64,000 bases of DNA from Xylanimonas ulmi (GCF_004216535.1 NZ_SGWX01000001.1:3782001-3846000); one strand, 5' to 3'; numbered from the stretch's first letter, positions 8,828 through 16,985 are shown. The notes: a model not told the origin generated them from the letters alone. Program-made: numbers and translations.

Positions 8828-8912
8828 GGCAGGTTGCCCGAGCGGCCAAAGGGAGCTGACTGTAAATCAGCCGCGTCATGCTACGGGGGTTCGAATCCCT
8901 CACCTGCCACCA
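8828..8912 (+). tRNA. tRNA-Tyr (anticodon GTA)
   Basis: Acceptor arms GGCAGGT (8828-8834) and ACCTGCC (8902-8908) pair fully; discriminator A and an encoded CCA follow. The anticodon GTA is at 8862-8864, and the long class II variable arm expected of bacterial tRNA-Tyr is present. T-loop GGTTCGAATCC is intact. A weak -10 (TATCGT, 8784-8789) lies upstream. Confidence 0.97.
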
Positions 8913-9037
8913 GCGCGAAGGGCTCGGTCTGCGACCGGGCCCTTCGTCGTGGGAGGGCTCGATAGGCGTCCGCGAGGCGCCCGTCACACCCGGCAGGCGC
9001 GGGACGGAGCCGATTTCGCAGCCCGCCGGATGCCGTG

Positions 9038-9043
9038 TAGAGT
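9038..9043 (+). promoter_or_regulatory. Predicted -10 box for tRNA-Thr
   Basis: TAGAGT ends ten bases before the tRNA-Thr start; TTTCGC at 9014-9019 gives an 18-base spacer as a weak -35. Confidence 0.4.
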
Positions 9044-9053
9044 CTTCCCCGCT

Positions 9054-9126
9054 GCCCCGATAGCTCAGTCGGCAGAGCGTCTCCATGGTAAGGAGAAGGT
9101 CAAGGGTTCGATTCCCTTTCGGGGCT
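9054..9126 (+). tRNA. tRNA-Thr (anticodon GGT)
   Basis: Acceptor arms GCCCCGA and TCGGGGC pair; D-arm GCTC...GAGC and T-arm AGGGTTCGATTCCCT are complete. Anticodon GGT is at 9087-9089. CCA is not encoded, unlike the tRNAs on either side. Confidence 0.96.
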
Positions 9127-9190
9127 CTGTGATCACGGCGCGGGGCCGCCTCCGGAGACGGCAGGTGGCCTCGCGTTAAGTCACGTTTGT

Positions 9191-9267
9191 GGCGGGGTAG
9201 CTCAGCTGGTCAGAGCGCACGACTCATAATCGTGAGGTCGCGGGTTCGAGCCCCGCCCTCGCTACCA
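9191..9267 (+). tRNA. tRNA-Met (anticodon CAT, elongator type)
   Basis: Acceptor GGCGGGG pairs with CCTCGCT using two G-U pairs; anticodon CAT is at 9225-9227; T-arm and encoded CCA are present. The G1-U72 pair is not the C1-A72 mismatch of initiator tRNA, so it is elongator Met or, less likely, a lysidine-modified tRNA-Ile2. Linkage to rpmG is common for elongator Met in actinobacteria. Confidence 0.92.
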
Positions 9268-9369
9268 CTTCGACCAGGGTCCTGATGGGCCCGGCGGCAC
9301 GACGGCCGGCGTCGTCGCCGACTCCGATTTGCACGTAGCGCCTACCGGGGGCGCGAGAGGTGACTCACC

Positions 9370-9540
9370 ATGGCTTCCAAGAGCGCGGACGTCCGCCCCA
9401 AGATCACGCTGGCCTGCGTGGACTGCAAGGAGCGGAACTACATCACCAAGAAGAACCGCCGCAACGACCCCGACCGTCTTGAGTTGGCGAAGTTCTGCCC
9501 GCGCTGCGGCAAGCACACGGCTCACCGCGAGACCCGCTGA
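9370..9540 (+). CDS. rpmG: 50S ribosomal protein L33 (zinc-ribbon form)
   Basis: A 56-residue protein, [19 protein letters not shown] and onward, with two CXXC pairs (CVDC and CPRC) that form the zinc ribbon of the C+ version of L33. The core [23 protein letters not shown] is typical. It follows the tRNA-Met gene and precedes the MaoC pair, a standard actinobacterial order. AGAGGTGA lies upstream as ribosome site. Confidence 0.96.
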   Translation: MASKSADVRPKITLACVDCKERNYITKKNRRNDPDRLELAKFCPRCGKHTAHRETR

Positions 9541-9562
9541 GCCTGGTCGCCCCTCACCGAGA

Positions 9563-10030
9563 ATGACCGACGCGCTGCCCGACCCCGCGTTCACGGGGCG
9601 CGAGTACCCGGCCACCGCGCCGTACTCCGTGGGGCGCGAGAGGCTCCGCGAGTTCGCGGCGGCGGTCGGCGCCCGGCACCCCGCCCACTTCGACATCGAA
9701 GCGGCGCGGGGTTTCGGCTATTCGGATCTGGTCGCGCCCGCGACCTTTGCGGTCGTCGTGGCACAGCGCGCTGAGGCGCAGTACATCCAGGACCCGGCGG
9801 CGCGGATCGACTTCTCCCGCGTGGTGCACGCCGACGAGCGCTTCACCCACCATCGCCCGATCGTCGCCGGTGACGACCTGGTCACGGTGCTGCACGTGGA
9901 CGGCGTCACGCACCGGGCGGGCCTGGCGATGGTCACCACGCGCTGCGAGATCGCCGCGCTGCGTGACGGCGGCGCCGAGCCCGTCGCGACCGTCGTCTCG
10001 ACGCTTGCCGTGCGGGGGGAGGACCAGTGA
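9563..10030 (+). CDS. MaoC-like dehydratase subunit (HadA-like)
   Basis: A 155-residue hot-dog-fold protein resembling the mycobacterial HadA subunit of (3R)-hydroxyacyl-ACP dehydratase and the UPF0336 family: YPATAPYSVGRERLREFA near the start, the substrate-loop region LVAPATFAVVV, and RVVHADERFTHHRPIVAGD in the middle. HadA-type subunits lack the catalytic Asp-His pair and bind the acyl chain, pairing with a catalytic HadB. The next gene supplies that partner and overlaps by four bases (GTGA). The position after rpmG is as in Mycobacterium. The physiological chain length here is unknown. Confidence 0.85.
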   Translation: MTDALPDPAFTGREYPATAPYSVGRERLREFAAAVGARHPAHFDIEAARGFGYSDLVAPATFAVVVAQRAEAQYIQDPAARIDFSRVVHADERFTHHRPIVAGDDLVTVLHVDGVTHRAGLAMVTTRCEIAALRDGGAEPVATVVSTLAVRGEDQ

Positions 10031-10455
10031 CCGCTGAGCGTCCCGCGTTCGAGCCCCTCACCGTCGGCGACGTCGTCGGACAGCGCACGATCGAGCTCGA
10101 CCGCCCGCGCCTGGTGCGCTACGCGGGGGCGAGCGGCGACTTCAACCGCATTCACTGGGACGAGGCGTTCGCCCAGGGTGTCGGCCTGCCGTCGGTGATC
10201 GCCCACGGCATGCTCACGATGGGCGCCGCCGTCGGCGTCGTCGAGGACTGGGCCGGCGATCCCGGGGCCGTGATCGACTACCAGACCCGCTTCACACGGC
10301 CCGTGCCCGTGCCCGCCGACGGCGTCGCCGCCGTCGAGGTCACCGCCACGGTCGGCGCGCTCGACGCCGCGGCGCGCACCGCTCGGATCGACCTGACGGT
10401 CACGTTCGAGGGCGCCCGCGTGCTGGGCAAGGCCCAGGCGCTCGTCCGCCTCTAG
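10027..10455 (+). CDS. MaoC-like dehydratase catalytic subunit (HadB-like)
   Basis: A 142-residue hot-dog protein carrying the hydratase-2 motif YAGASGDFNRIHWDE, where the Asp and His are the catalytic pair, followed by the conserved GLPSVIAHGMLTMG helix and the strand YQTRFTRPVPVPADG. It likely forms the active heterodimer with the upstream HadA-like subunit and acts on (3R)-hydroxyacyl-ACP or -CoA. GTG overlaps the preceding stop. In related actinomycetes murB commonly follows directly; here murB is 5.4 kb away, beyond an insert. Confidence 0.88.
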   Translation: MTAERPAFEPLTVGDVVGQRTIELDRPRLVRYAGASGDFNRIHWDEAFAQGVGLPSVIAHGMLTMGAAVGVVEDWAGDPGAVIDYQTRFTRPVPVPADGVAAVEVTATVGALDAAARTARIDLTVTFEGARVLGKAQALVRL

Positions 10456-10537
10456 AGCACGGCTCCGGCGCCGGTCGACCCCGCTGCTGGTCGCCTCTGC
10501 CGGTCGAGCCTGTCGAGACCACCGCCCGCAGGGACGC

Positions 10538-11638
10538 CTACTGGTGCGGGGCCGGCCCCGTCGTCGTCCCCTGGACCAGCCGCACCGGCAGCGTCCGCAC
10601 CTGCGGCTCGTCGCCCGCGAGCAGCCCGATGACGGCGGCGCCCAGGGCCGCGCCCTTCTCGCGCAGCGGCTGGTGCACGCTTGTGAGCACGTCGGGTGAC
10701 AGCCACGGCAGGTCCAGCCCGTCGAACCCTGCGATCGACACGTCCTGCGGGACGCGCAGGCCGAGCTCGCGCGCGGCGATCACCGCGCCCGCGGCCAGCA
10801 GGTCGGAGTGCGCGAAGATCGCCGTCGGGCGCTGTGAGGCCGGAACCCACTGGCCGAGGATCTCGATCGCGGCGTCGCGGCCGTGCTCGACGAGCGAGGC
10901 GGGCGTCTCCCACGAGATCACGGGCTCGACGACGTCGCGCACCCCCGCCAGACGGTTGTGGGTGGGCGTGCGGTCGGCGCACGCCAGGCGTTCGGCGTCG
11001 ACGGGGCCGGACCGCTCGCCGCGGCCGAACGGCAGGGTGATCTCGGCGATGCGCGTGTGCCCGAGGTCGACCAGGTGCCGGATCGCCTCGGCGGCCCCGC
11101 TGCGGTCCTCGATGCGCACGAGGGGAGCGTCCGGGACCTCGCGGCCCTCGCCGACGACGATGCGCACGCCCCGCCGCTGCAGCGCCAGGAGGTTCGGGTC
11201 GTCGCTCAGCACACCCCAGACGAGGATGGCGACGTCCATCGCGGCGGACTCGACCAGCGGGTCGACGGGCGCGACCTCGTCACTGGGCGTCGGGCCGGCC
11301 GGGGAGATCCCGGGCACGAGCAGCACGCCGAGTCCACGCTCGCCCAACACCTGCATGAGTCCGTCGAGCACCTGGACCGAGACCGGATCGCGGAACGCGC
11401 GTCCGGGCTTGTCGCCGATGACCACGCCCACGATGCCCGAGCGGCCCGAGCGCAGCTGACGGCCCAGCGGGTTGGGTCCGGAGTAGCCCAGCGCCGCGGC
11501 TGCGGTCAGCACGCGCTCGCGTGTCTCGGGTGTGATGGGCCCGGCGCCGGAGAACGCGAGCGAGGCCGTCGAGACCGACACCCCCGCGTGCTCGGCGACC
11601 CGGGCCAGTGTGGGGCGGCCGGTGGCGCTGCGGGCCAT
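10538..11638 (-). CDS. LacI-family transcriptional regulator
   Basis: A 366-residue regulator. The N-terminal helix-turn-helix (PTLARVAEHAGVSVSTASLA) and hinge helix (PLGRQLRSGRSGIVGVV) are followed by a periplasmic-binding-protein-like effector domain ending IAGFDGLDLPWLSPDVLTSV, typical of LacI/GalR proteins. ATG at 11638 has AGGAG eight bases upstream; the frame remains open further upstream but adds non-family sequence. It diverges from an MFS gene, with 169 bp between, so control of that exporter is likely. The ligand is not evident; a sugar or nucleoside would be usual. Confidence 0.92.
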   Translation of the reverse strand: MARSATGRPTLARVAEHAGVSVSTASLAFSGAGPITPETRERVLTAAAALGYSGPNPLGRQLRSGRSGIVGVVIGDKPGRAFRDPVSVQVLDGLMQVLGERGLGVLLVPGISPAGPTPSDEVAPVDPLVESAAMDVAILVWGVLSDDPNLLALQRRGVRIVVGEGREVPDAPLVRIEDRSGAAEAIRHLVDLGHTRIAEITLPFGRGERSGPVDAERLACADRTPTHNRLAGVRDVVEPVISWETPASLVEHGRDAAIEILGQWVPASQRPTAIFAHSDLLAAGAVIAARELGLRVPQDVSIAGFDGLDLPWLSPDVLTSVHQPLREKGAALGAAVIGLLAGDEPQVRTLPVRLVQGTTTGPAPHQ

Positions 11639-11756
11639 CACGTCTCCTGTCAGTGCGGCGTCAGTGCGGCTCGCGGCCGCTGTGGCCTCGGCCGGTCGGC
11701 GGGGCGAGTGGTCGCGGGCGTGGCGCGAGCCTACCGGGCGCCGACGCCATGGCGCT

Positions 11757-11771
11757 GCGAAACGATTTGAC
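11757..11771. promoter_or_regulatory. Possible LacI-type operator
   Basis: GCGAAACGATTTGAC is an A/T-rich island in the very GC-rich spacer between the divergent regulator and MFS genes. It is centred on CG as LacI-family operators often are, but only about half the arm positions match. Confidence 0.25.
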
Positions 11772-11807
11772 GAGACGCCCGGCGTCGGGGACCGTCGGGT
11801 GGTGAGC

Positions 11808-13064
11808 ATGAGCCCCTCGCGTCCCGGCGACGACGCCGCCACCCGCCGAGCCGTGCGCGCCGCGTGGGCGGTGTTCCTGGTCTTCGCCGCGAACGGCGCG
11901 ACGTTCGCCACGTGGGCCTCGCGCGTGCCCGCCGTGCGCGACGCCCTGGGATTCTCGGGCAGCCAGATGGGCCTGCTGCTGCTCACGGGCGCGGTCGGCT
12001 CGGTCGCGGCCCTGCCCCTGTCGGGTCTGATCACCTCGCGTCTCGGCGCTGCCCGCGCCGTGCTCACCTTCGCGCTCATCGCGGCCGCGGGATACACGCT
12101 GGTGTGCGTCGGCGTGGGCACGGTGAGCCCGCTCGCCGTGCGGATCGGCCTGGCCGTCGCCGGGGTCGGCTACGGGGTGTGGGATGCGGCGATGAACCTC
12201 GAGGGCGCCGTCGTCGAGCAGCGCTTGGGGCGCGCGATCATGCCGCGCTTCCACGCGGGCTTCTCACTCGGCACGGTGGTGGCCGCGGGCGTCGGCGCGC
12301 TGGTCGCACACGCGGGCGTGTCATTCGTCTGGCACATGGGCGCCGGCGTCGCGATCACGACGACGGCGGCGGCCGTCGGTGTGCGCGGCTTCCTGCCGAC
12401 GCCGCACGCCGCCCCCGAGCCCGTGCTCGCGGCGTCGGGCGCCGACCCTGCGCAGGCCGCGCCCGCGCACGGCCTGCGCGACACGCTCGCCGCGTGGCGC
12501 GAGTCGCGCACCCTGTTGGTCGGTGTCGTCGTGCTCGCCGCGGCGCTGACCGAGGGCGCCGCGAACGACTGGACCGGCCTGGCGCTCGTCGACGGGTTCG
12601 GCGCCTCGCAGGCCACGGGCGCGTTCGGCCTCGCGCTGTTCCTGACGGCGATGACCCTCACCCGCTTGGCGGGGACCTCGCTCATCGACCGCTTCGGTCG
12701 GGTCGCGGTCCTGCGGGCCAGCTCGGCCGCGGCGCTCGTCGGGGTGGGTGCGTTCGCGTTCGCGCCCTGGCTGTGGCTTGCGCTCGCGGGCAGCCTCGTG
12801 TGGGGCGCGGCGGCCGCGTTGGGCTTCCCGCTCGGCATGTCGGCGGCGTCCGACGACCCGCGCCGCGCGGCGATGCGCGTCGCGGTCGTCTCGACCATCG
12901 GGTATGCGGCGTTCTTTGCCGGTCCGGCGCTCATCGGTTTCGCCGCGGACCACGTCGGCTACCGCCACGCGCTGGCCGTCATCGCGCTGCCGGTGGTGAT
13001 CGGCCTGGCGTTCGCGGGCAGCGCCCGCCCGATCGCTCCGAGCGCCCCGACCTCGCACACGTAG
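11808..13064 (+). CDS. MFS transporter
   Basis: A 418-residue major facilitator protein with about twelve hydrophobic spans. After span 1 (AVFLVFAANGATFATWASRVP) comes the loop 2-3 region GLITSRLGAARAVLTFA. The pattern resembles the YbjJ/FucP-like group, with WASRVPAVRDALG. A central cytoplasmic loop (residues about 205-235) is Ala/Pro-rich. Substrate unknown. ATG 11808 was taken; an in-frame GTG six bases upstream is equally possible. It is divergent from the LacI gene and convergent with the DUF222-HNH gene. Confidence 0.88.
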   Translation: MSPSRPGDDAATRRAVRAAWAVFLVFAANGATFATWASRVPAVRDALGFSGSQMGLLLLTGAVGSVAALPLSGLITSRLGAARAVLTFALIAAAGYTLVCVGVGTVSPLAVRIGLAVAGVGYGVWDAAMNLEGAVVEQRLGRAIMPRFHAGFSLGTVVAAGVGALVAHAGVSFVWHMGAGVAITTTAAAVGVRGFLPTPHAAPEPVLAASGADPAQAAPAHGLRDTLAAWRESRTLLVGVVVLAAALTEGAANDWTGLALVDGFGASQATGAFGLALFLTAMTLTRLAGTSLIDRFGRVAVLRASSAAALVGVGAFAFAPWLWLALAGSLVWGAAAALGFPLGMSAASDDPRRAAMRVAVVSTIGYAAFFAGPALIGFAADHVGYRHALAVIALPVVIGLAFAGSARPIAPSAPTSHT

Positions 13065-13153
13065 GGTCCCCGCGGCGCCTGACCCCAGACACCGGGTTTC
13101 GCCGGGGTCGCCGCGCGATCCCTGGCCGCGCCGGAGCGCGGGACCGTCTACCG

Positions 13154-13223
13154 GAGCGAGGAGCGAGGAGCGAGGGGCGAGGGGCGAGGGGCGAGGGGCG
13201 AGGGGCGAGCGGCGAGGGGCGCC
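13154..13223. repeat. Heptanucleotide tandem repeat
   Basis: Ten seven-base units in a row: three GAGCGAG, five GGGCGAG, one CGGCGAG and a diverged last unit. It lies between convergent genes and is not coding in any supported frame. Copy number is likely to vary between strains. Confidence 0.85.
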
Positions 13224-13349
13224 GGGATCGCTCACGAGGCAGGCACAGGCTCCTCGGGCTCCTGGGCTCCTGGGGAGGCTCGCTTGCTTGCGGTCGTGCT
13301 CATGCAGCCCATGCGGACGAGCCCCGCGTGGAGGTGCTTGCGGCTGTGG

Positions 13350-15578
13350 TCATGGAGCCCGTGTGGCGGACGAGCCCCGCGTGGTGGGACTTTGCGGCGT
13401 CCACCGCGGCGGCACCGGCCCGAGCAGGTCGTCGCAGCGTGATGGGCGCACCGTGGTGGGCGCACTCGTCGCGCGTCCCTCGGTCCTCCTTTCCGCGTGT
13501 CGCTTGCGACTCTCAGGCGCCTGCGAGCGAGTGTGCTGGTCAGAAGGGTGGGTCGCCGAGGTCGCCGAGGTCGCCGAGGTTGTCGGGGTCGTCGGGGTCG
13601 TCGGGGTCGCCGAAGTCGTCCGGGTCGTGGTGGCGAGGTGGCGAGGTGGCATGCCGGCGAGGTCGGGGTGGGGGTCGTCGAGGGCAGGTGGTGGCGGGTC
13701 GGGCTCGGGGTCGGGCGGGGGGAGGGCGGCGGGCTGCGGCCGTCTGTCGTGGATGGTGGTGGGCGCTGGCGCGGGGTGGGTGGTGTGCGTGTGCCCGGTC
13801 GGCGTGGTCCATGTCAGGGTGCCCTCGTCGTCGTCTTGACGGACGGCGAAGCGGGTTTGGTGCTTGAGGACGTGGTGGTGGCGGCACAAGTGGGCGAGGT
13901 TGTCGGGCGCGGTGGGGCCGCCGAGGGCGTGGGCGAGGGTGTGGTCCGTGTCGGCGGTGGCGGCGGGTCGGGTGCAACCGGGGAAGCGACATGTCGTGTC
14001 GCGAACCTTGACGTAGTGGCGTAGGTCGGCTGGGGGCCGGTAGGCCTCGACTCCGACTGCGAGGACCCTGCCGGTGTGGGGGTGGGTCAGCAGGCGCGTG
14101 AACGAGGTGGCCACACCGGCCAGCTCGCGTGCGGTCTGCGGGTCGATCGGGATGGTCCCGTCGAGCAGCGCGGGCTCGTCCGTCCGGCCCAACAAGGTCA
14201 GCACGGGGACGGTGACGTAGATCTTGGGCCGCACCGACCGAGCGATACGGGCCAGGTGGACGTCCGTGTCGCCGAACTCCACATCGCGTGTCGAGGCGCG
14301 AGCCGCGCTCGCGTGGTCGAGGGCGTGCCCGGTGTCCGGCCCGAGGGCGGGGTTGGCGACGGCGCCGGCGGCCGTGACGGCGCCGGCGGCCGTGACGGCG
14401 CCGGCGGCCGTGACGGCGCTGGCGGTGTTGACAGCGCTGGCGGCGGAGAGGTCGAGGGTGCCGTCGTCCAGCAGGAGGGCGCAGGCGACGTCGGAGCGCA
14501 ACTGTGTCAGGGTGCGCCCATCGCCCTGGGCGCGGGCGGCGCGGGCGACGGTGGTCAGGCGGTCTTTGATCGCGCAGACGGCCGGCGCGGGTGCGAACAG
14601 GGTCAGATAGGCCATGCCGTCGCGCGCGGGGTCGGTCCACACCCCGCGTTTGGTCGCGGCCTCCTGGTGGCGGACCTCGGGCGGGGTGGGGCAGACGCGT
14701 TCGCGCGCGCGGCGCACCGTGCGGGCGAACGTGCGCGTGTTCTGGCGGGTGGCGGCGGGTGCGACGGCCTCGTCCAGGCGCGCCGCGGCTCGCTCGTTCA
14801 GTTCTGCGACCGTCTCGGCGACCTTGGAGGCGTTCGCCCACGCGGCCCGCCCCGACAGGGCCGCCGTCAGGGTGCGCGGTGCCCGGGCGGCCAGCGCCTG
14901 AGCCGCGCACATCCGTGCGCCGATGACCTGTTCGCCCTGGTGGGTGCCCAACGCGATCTCGGCGACCACTGCCCGCCGGGCCAGGTCGGCGCGCCGGGTC
15001 GTGCCCGCCGCGCGGAGCATCGGGCCGTGCTCCGCCAGCAGGTCCTCGGCACGCAGCGCCTGCCTGCGCGCCCGCTCCAGCAGCACTCCTTCGAGGGCCT
15101 CGAGCGCGTTGACCCGCGAGCGCACCTCGGCGATCGCCTCCACCGTCTCGTCCAGGTCGCTCATCCCGACCGCCCCGCGCACCTGGAGCAGGCTCCTCGC
15201 GTCCGACGGCAACGACGGGCAAGGCTCGGGCCAGCTCCGGGCGGCGGGGTCGAGGGGCGAACGGCCCAGCAGCGAGTTGACGAGGCCGGGACGGCCCGGC
15301 AGCCGTGACGCGAACGATCCGTCGTCCTCGATCGGCGCCGGCGCGAGCGCCGCCAGGCGCGCACGCACCTCGGCCCGAAGCGGCTCAGGGGTCGGCGCGC
15401 CGGTCGCGGCGACAGGGTTCGGACCGGAAGGCCGCGCGCCGAGCGCGGGAGAGTTGACGGCCTCGGGAGCGCCGAGGGGCGCAGGGGAGTTGCCCACCTC
15501 GGGCGTGTCGGTGCGGGCGTGGGATCGGCTCGCGCCCGCCACGTCTCCCGCCACGTCTCCCGCACCGTCCTCGACCAT
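13350..15578 (-). CDS. DUF222 and HNH endonuclease domain protein
   Basis: A 742-residue protein of the DUF222-HNH (mycobacterial 13E12-repeat) family. Residues about 150-330 form the helical DUF222 domain. The HNH nuclease near 555-605 retains all parts: CRFPGCTRP, then TDHTLAHALGGP, DNLAHLCRHHHVLKH. Between them is an Ala-rich stretch encoded by an 18-bp tandem repeat, and the last 130 residues are Pro/Thr/Arg low complexity. The N-terminal 100 residues are also disordered-looking. A LexA-type box and a -10 box abut the ATG, predicting DNA-damage induction and a leaderless mRNA. The biological role of the family is not established; nuclease activity is inferred from the motif. Confidence 0.9.
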   Translation of the reverse strand: MVEDGAGDVAGDVAGASRSHARTDTPEVGNSPAPLGAPEAVNSPALGARPSGPNPVAATGAPTPEPLRAEVRARLAALAPAPIEDDGSFASRLPGRPGLVNSLLGRSPLDPAARSWPEPCPSLPSDARSLLQVRGAVGMSDLDETVEAIAEVRSRVNALEALEGVLLERARRQALRAEDLLAEHGPMLRAAGTTRRADLARRAVVAEIALGTHQGEQVIGARMCAAQALAARAPRTLTAALSGRAAWANASKVAETVAELNERAAARLDEAVAPAATRQNTRTFARTVRRARERVCPTPPEVRHQEAATKRGVWTDPARDGMAYLTLFAPAPAVCAIKDRLTTVARAARAQGDGRTLTQLRSDVACALLLDDGTLDLSAASAVNTASAVTAAGAVTAAGAVTAAGAVANPALGPDTGHALDHASAARASTRDVEFGDTDVHLARIARSVRPKIYVTVPVLTLLGRTDEPALLDGTIPIDPQTARELAGVATSFTRLLTHPHTGRVLAVGVEAYRPPADLRHYVKVRDTTCRFPGCTRPAATADTDHTLAHALGGPTAPDNLAHLCRHHHVLKHQTRFAVRQDDDEGTLTWTTPTGHTHTTHPAPAPTTIHDRRPQPAALPPPDPEPDPPPPALDDPHPDLAGMPPRHLATTTRTTSATPTTPTTPTTSATSATSATHPSDQHTRSQAPESRKRHAERRTEGRATSAPTTVRPSRCDDLLGPVPPRWTPQSPTTRGSSATRAP
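14358..14447 (-). repeat. 18-bp tandem repeat inside the DUF222-HNH gene
   Basis: Five units of GACGGCGCCGGCGGCCGT on the plus strand; the first three are identical and the last two diverged. They keep the frame and encode repeated AVTAAG on the minus strand, expanding a linker between the DUF222 and HNH domains. Confidence 0.85.
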
Positions 15579-15584
15579 GAGGCC

Positions 15585-15590
15585 AGTCTA
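15585..15590 (-). promoter_or_regulatory. -10 box of the DUF222-HNH gene
   Basis: On the minus strand this reads TAGACT and ends six bases before the ATG at 15578, so transcription would start at or next to the start codon (leaderless). Confidence 0.6.
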
Positions 15591-15608
15591 TTCGAACACC
15601 TGTACGAA
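15591..15608 (-). promoter_or_regulatory. LexA/SOS-type box
   Basis: The plus strand core at 15592-15607 reads TCGAACACCTGTACGA. It matches the actinobacterial/Gram-positive SOS pattern TCGAAC-N4-GTTCGA with a single mismatch. It sits immediately upstream of the -10 box, within the -35/-10 spacer, where LexA binding would block RNA polymerase. LexA control of 13E12-family genes is known in Mycobacterium tuberculosis. Confidence 0.75.
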
Positions 15609-15800
15609 TGACCAGGTCACCGCTCATCCCGCGACACCATTCATCCCGCCGTGATCCGCGCGCGAGCCCTCGGCGGCTCCCCGTGCCCCGGCGCCGGGAC
15701 GCCCTGCCCCGATCCCGCAACGGGGGATCACCCGCGACCCGATCGCGCGCCCGTCGCTCGCGCAGGCCCGCCACACCGAACGGCCGCTCGCGCAATCTCC

Positions 15801-15806
15801 TAGTCT
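15801..15806 (+). promoter_or_regulatory. -10 box of murB (leaderless spacing)
   Basis: TAGTCT lies six bases before the murB GTG. No ribosome-binding site is present, which favours a leaderless transcript. Confidence 0.5.
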
Positions 15807-15812
15807 GGCTCG

Positions 15813-16985
15813 GTGAGCATCTCCACCGTCGCCCCCGCCCTGGCCGAGTTGACGACGCTGCGCGTGGGCGGTCCCGCCGACGCGTACGTCGAGGCGACGA
15901 CCGAAGCCGAACTCATCGACACCGTCCTCGCCGCCGACGACGCCGGTCAGCCGCTGTTGGTCGTCGGCGGCGGCTCCAACCTGCTGGTGTCCGACGAGGG
16001 CTTCGGCGGCGTCGTCGTGCGCGACCTGCGCACCGGCTTCACGCTCGACTCCGCGGACACGTGCGGCGGCGCGAGCGTCTCGGCCGTCGGCGGGCAGGAC
16101 TGGGACGACGTCGTCGCGGCGTCGGTCGAGCAGGGCTGGGTGGGCCTCGAAGCGCTGTCGGGCATCCCGGGCACCGTGGGCGCCGCGCCCGTGCAGAACA
16201 TCGGCGCGTACGGCCAGGAGGTCGCGGGCGCGCTGTCGACAGTGCGGACCTGGGATCGGCTCAAGGGCCGCGTGCGCACCTTCGCGGTCGGCGAGCTGGG
16301 CTTCGGCTACCGCACCTCGGTGCTCAAGCGCTCGATGCGCGGCATGCCCTCGCAGGACGACCCGCAGGCGCCGTGGTTCCCGACGCCGCGCTACGTGGTT
16401 CTCGACGTGACGTTCCAGATGCGCCTGGGCACGCTCTCGGCGCCGATCGGGTACGGGGAGCTCGCCGCGCGGCTCGGTGTCGACGTCGGCGAGCGGGCCC
16501 CGTCGACGGCGGTGCGTGATGCGGTCCTGGAGCTGCGCGCGGGCAAGGGCATGCTGCAGGACGGCCGGTTCGGCTCGGCGCCCGGCGCCGACCACGACCG
16601 GTGGTCGGCCGGCTCGTTCTTCACCAACCCCGTCGTGCCCGCCGAGCAGGCGGACCTGCTGCCGCCCGACGCTCCGCGCTACCCGGTCCGCTCCGCCCGG
16701 CCCGCCGCGACCACGGGCCCGAGCCTCGGCGCCGTCGATGCGTCGCTGATCAAGACGAGCGCGGCCTGGCTCATCGCCCGCGCCGGGTTCGACAAGGGCT
16801 TCGGGGTGTCAGGTCCGGACAGCCGCGCGACGCTCTCGACCAAGCACACGCTCGCGCTGACCAATCGGGGTGGCGCCTCGGCCGACGACGTCGTCGCCCT
16901 CGCGCGCGTGCTGCGCGACGGCGTGCTCGACGCCTTCGGGATCGAGCTCGAGCCCGAGCCGGTGCTCGTGGGCGTCAGCCTCTGA
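15813..16985 (+). CDS. murB: UDP-N-acetylenolpyruvoylglucosamine reductase
   Basis: A 390-residue flavoenzyme that reduces enolpyruvyl-UDP-GlcNAc to UDP-MurNAc with NADPH, in cytoplasmic peptidoglycan synthesis. FAD-binding segments are visible: TTLRVGGPAD near residue 12, VVGGGSNLLVSDEGF near 50, and LSGIPGTVGAAPVQNIGAYG near 113. The active-site Ser is in AGSFFTNPVV near 270, and the C-terminus holds the usual SGPDSRATLSTKHTLALTNRG. The GTG start has no Shine-Dalgarno but a -10 box six bases upstream. In this lineage murB normally follows the MaoC pair; here an insert separates them. Confidence 0.95.
   Translation: MSISTVAPALAELTTLRVGGPADAYVEATTEAELIDTVLAADDAGQPLLVVGGGSNLLVSDEGFGGVVVRDLRTGFTLDSADTCGGASVSAVGGQDWDDVVAASVEQGWVGLEALSGIPGTVGAAPVQNIGAYGQEVAGALSTVRTWDRLKGRVRTFAVGELGFGYRTSVLKRSMRGMPSQDDPQAPWFPTPRYVVLDVTFQMRLGTLSAPIGYGELAARLGVDVGERAPSTAVRDAVLELRAGKGMLQDGRFGSAPGADHDRWSAGSFFTNPVVPAEQADLLPPDAPRYPVRSARPAATTGPSLGAVDASLIKTSAAWLIARAGFDKGFGVSGPDSRATLSTKHTLALTNRGGASADDVVALARVLRDGVLDAFGIELEPEPVLVGVSL

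Noticed and set aside
9191-9267. tRNA-Ile2 or initiator tRNA for the CAT-anticodon tRNA
   Set aside because: G1-U72 pairing excludes initiator; elongator Met is the common tRNA beside rpmG, though Ile2 cannot be fully excluded without identity-element analysis.
14076-15308. 410-codon plus-strand frame opposite the DUF222-HNH gene
   Set aside because: Gly/Gln-rich shadow; the minus strand encodes recognisable DUF222 and HNH domains.
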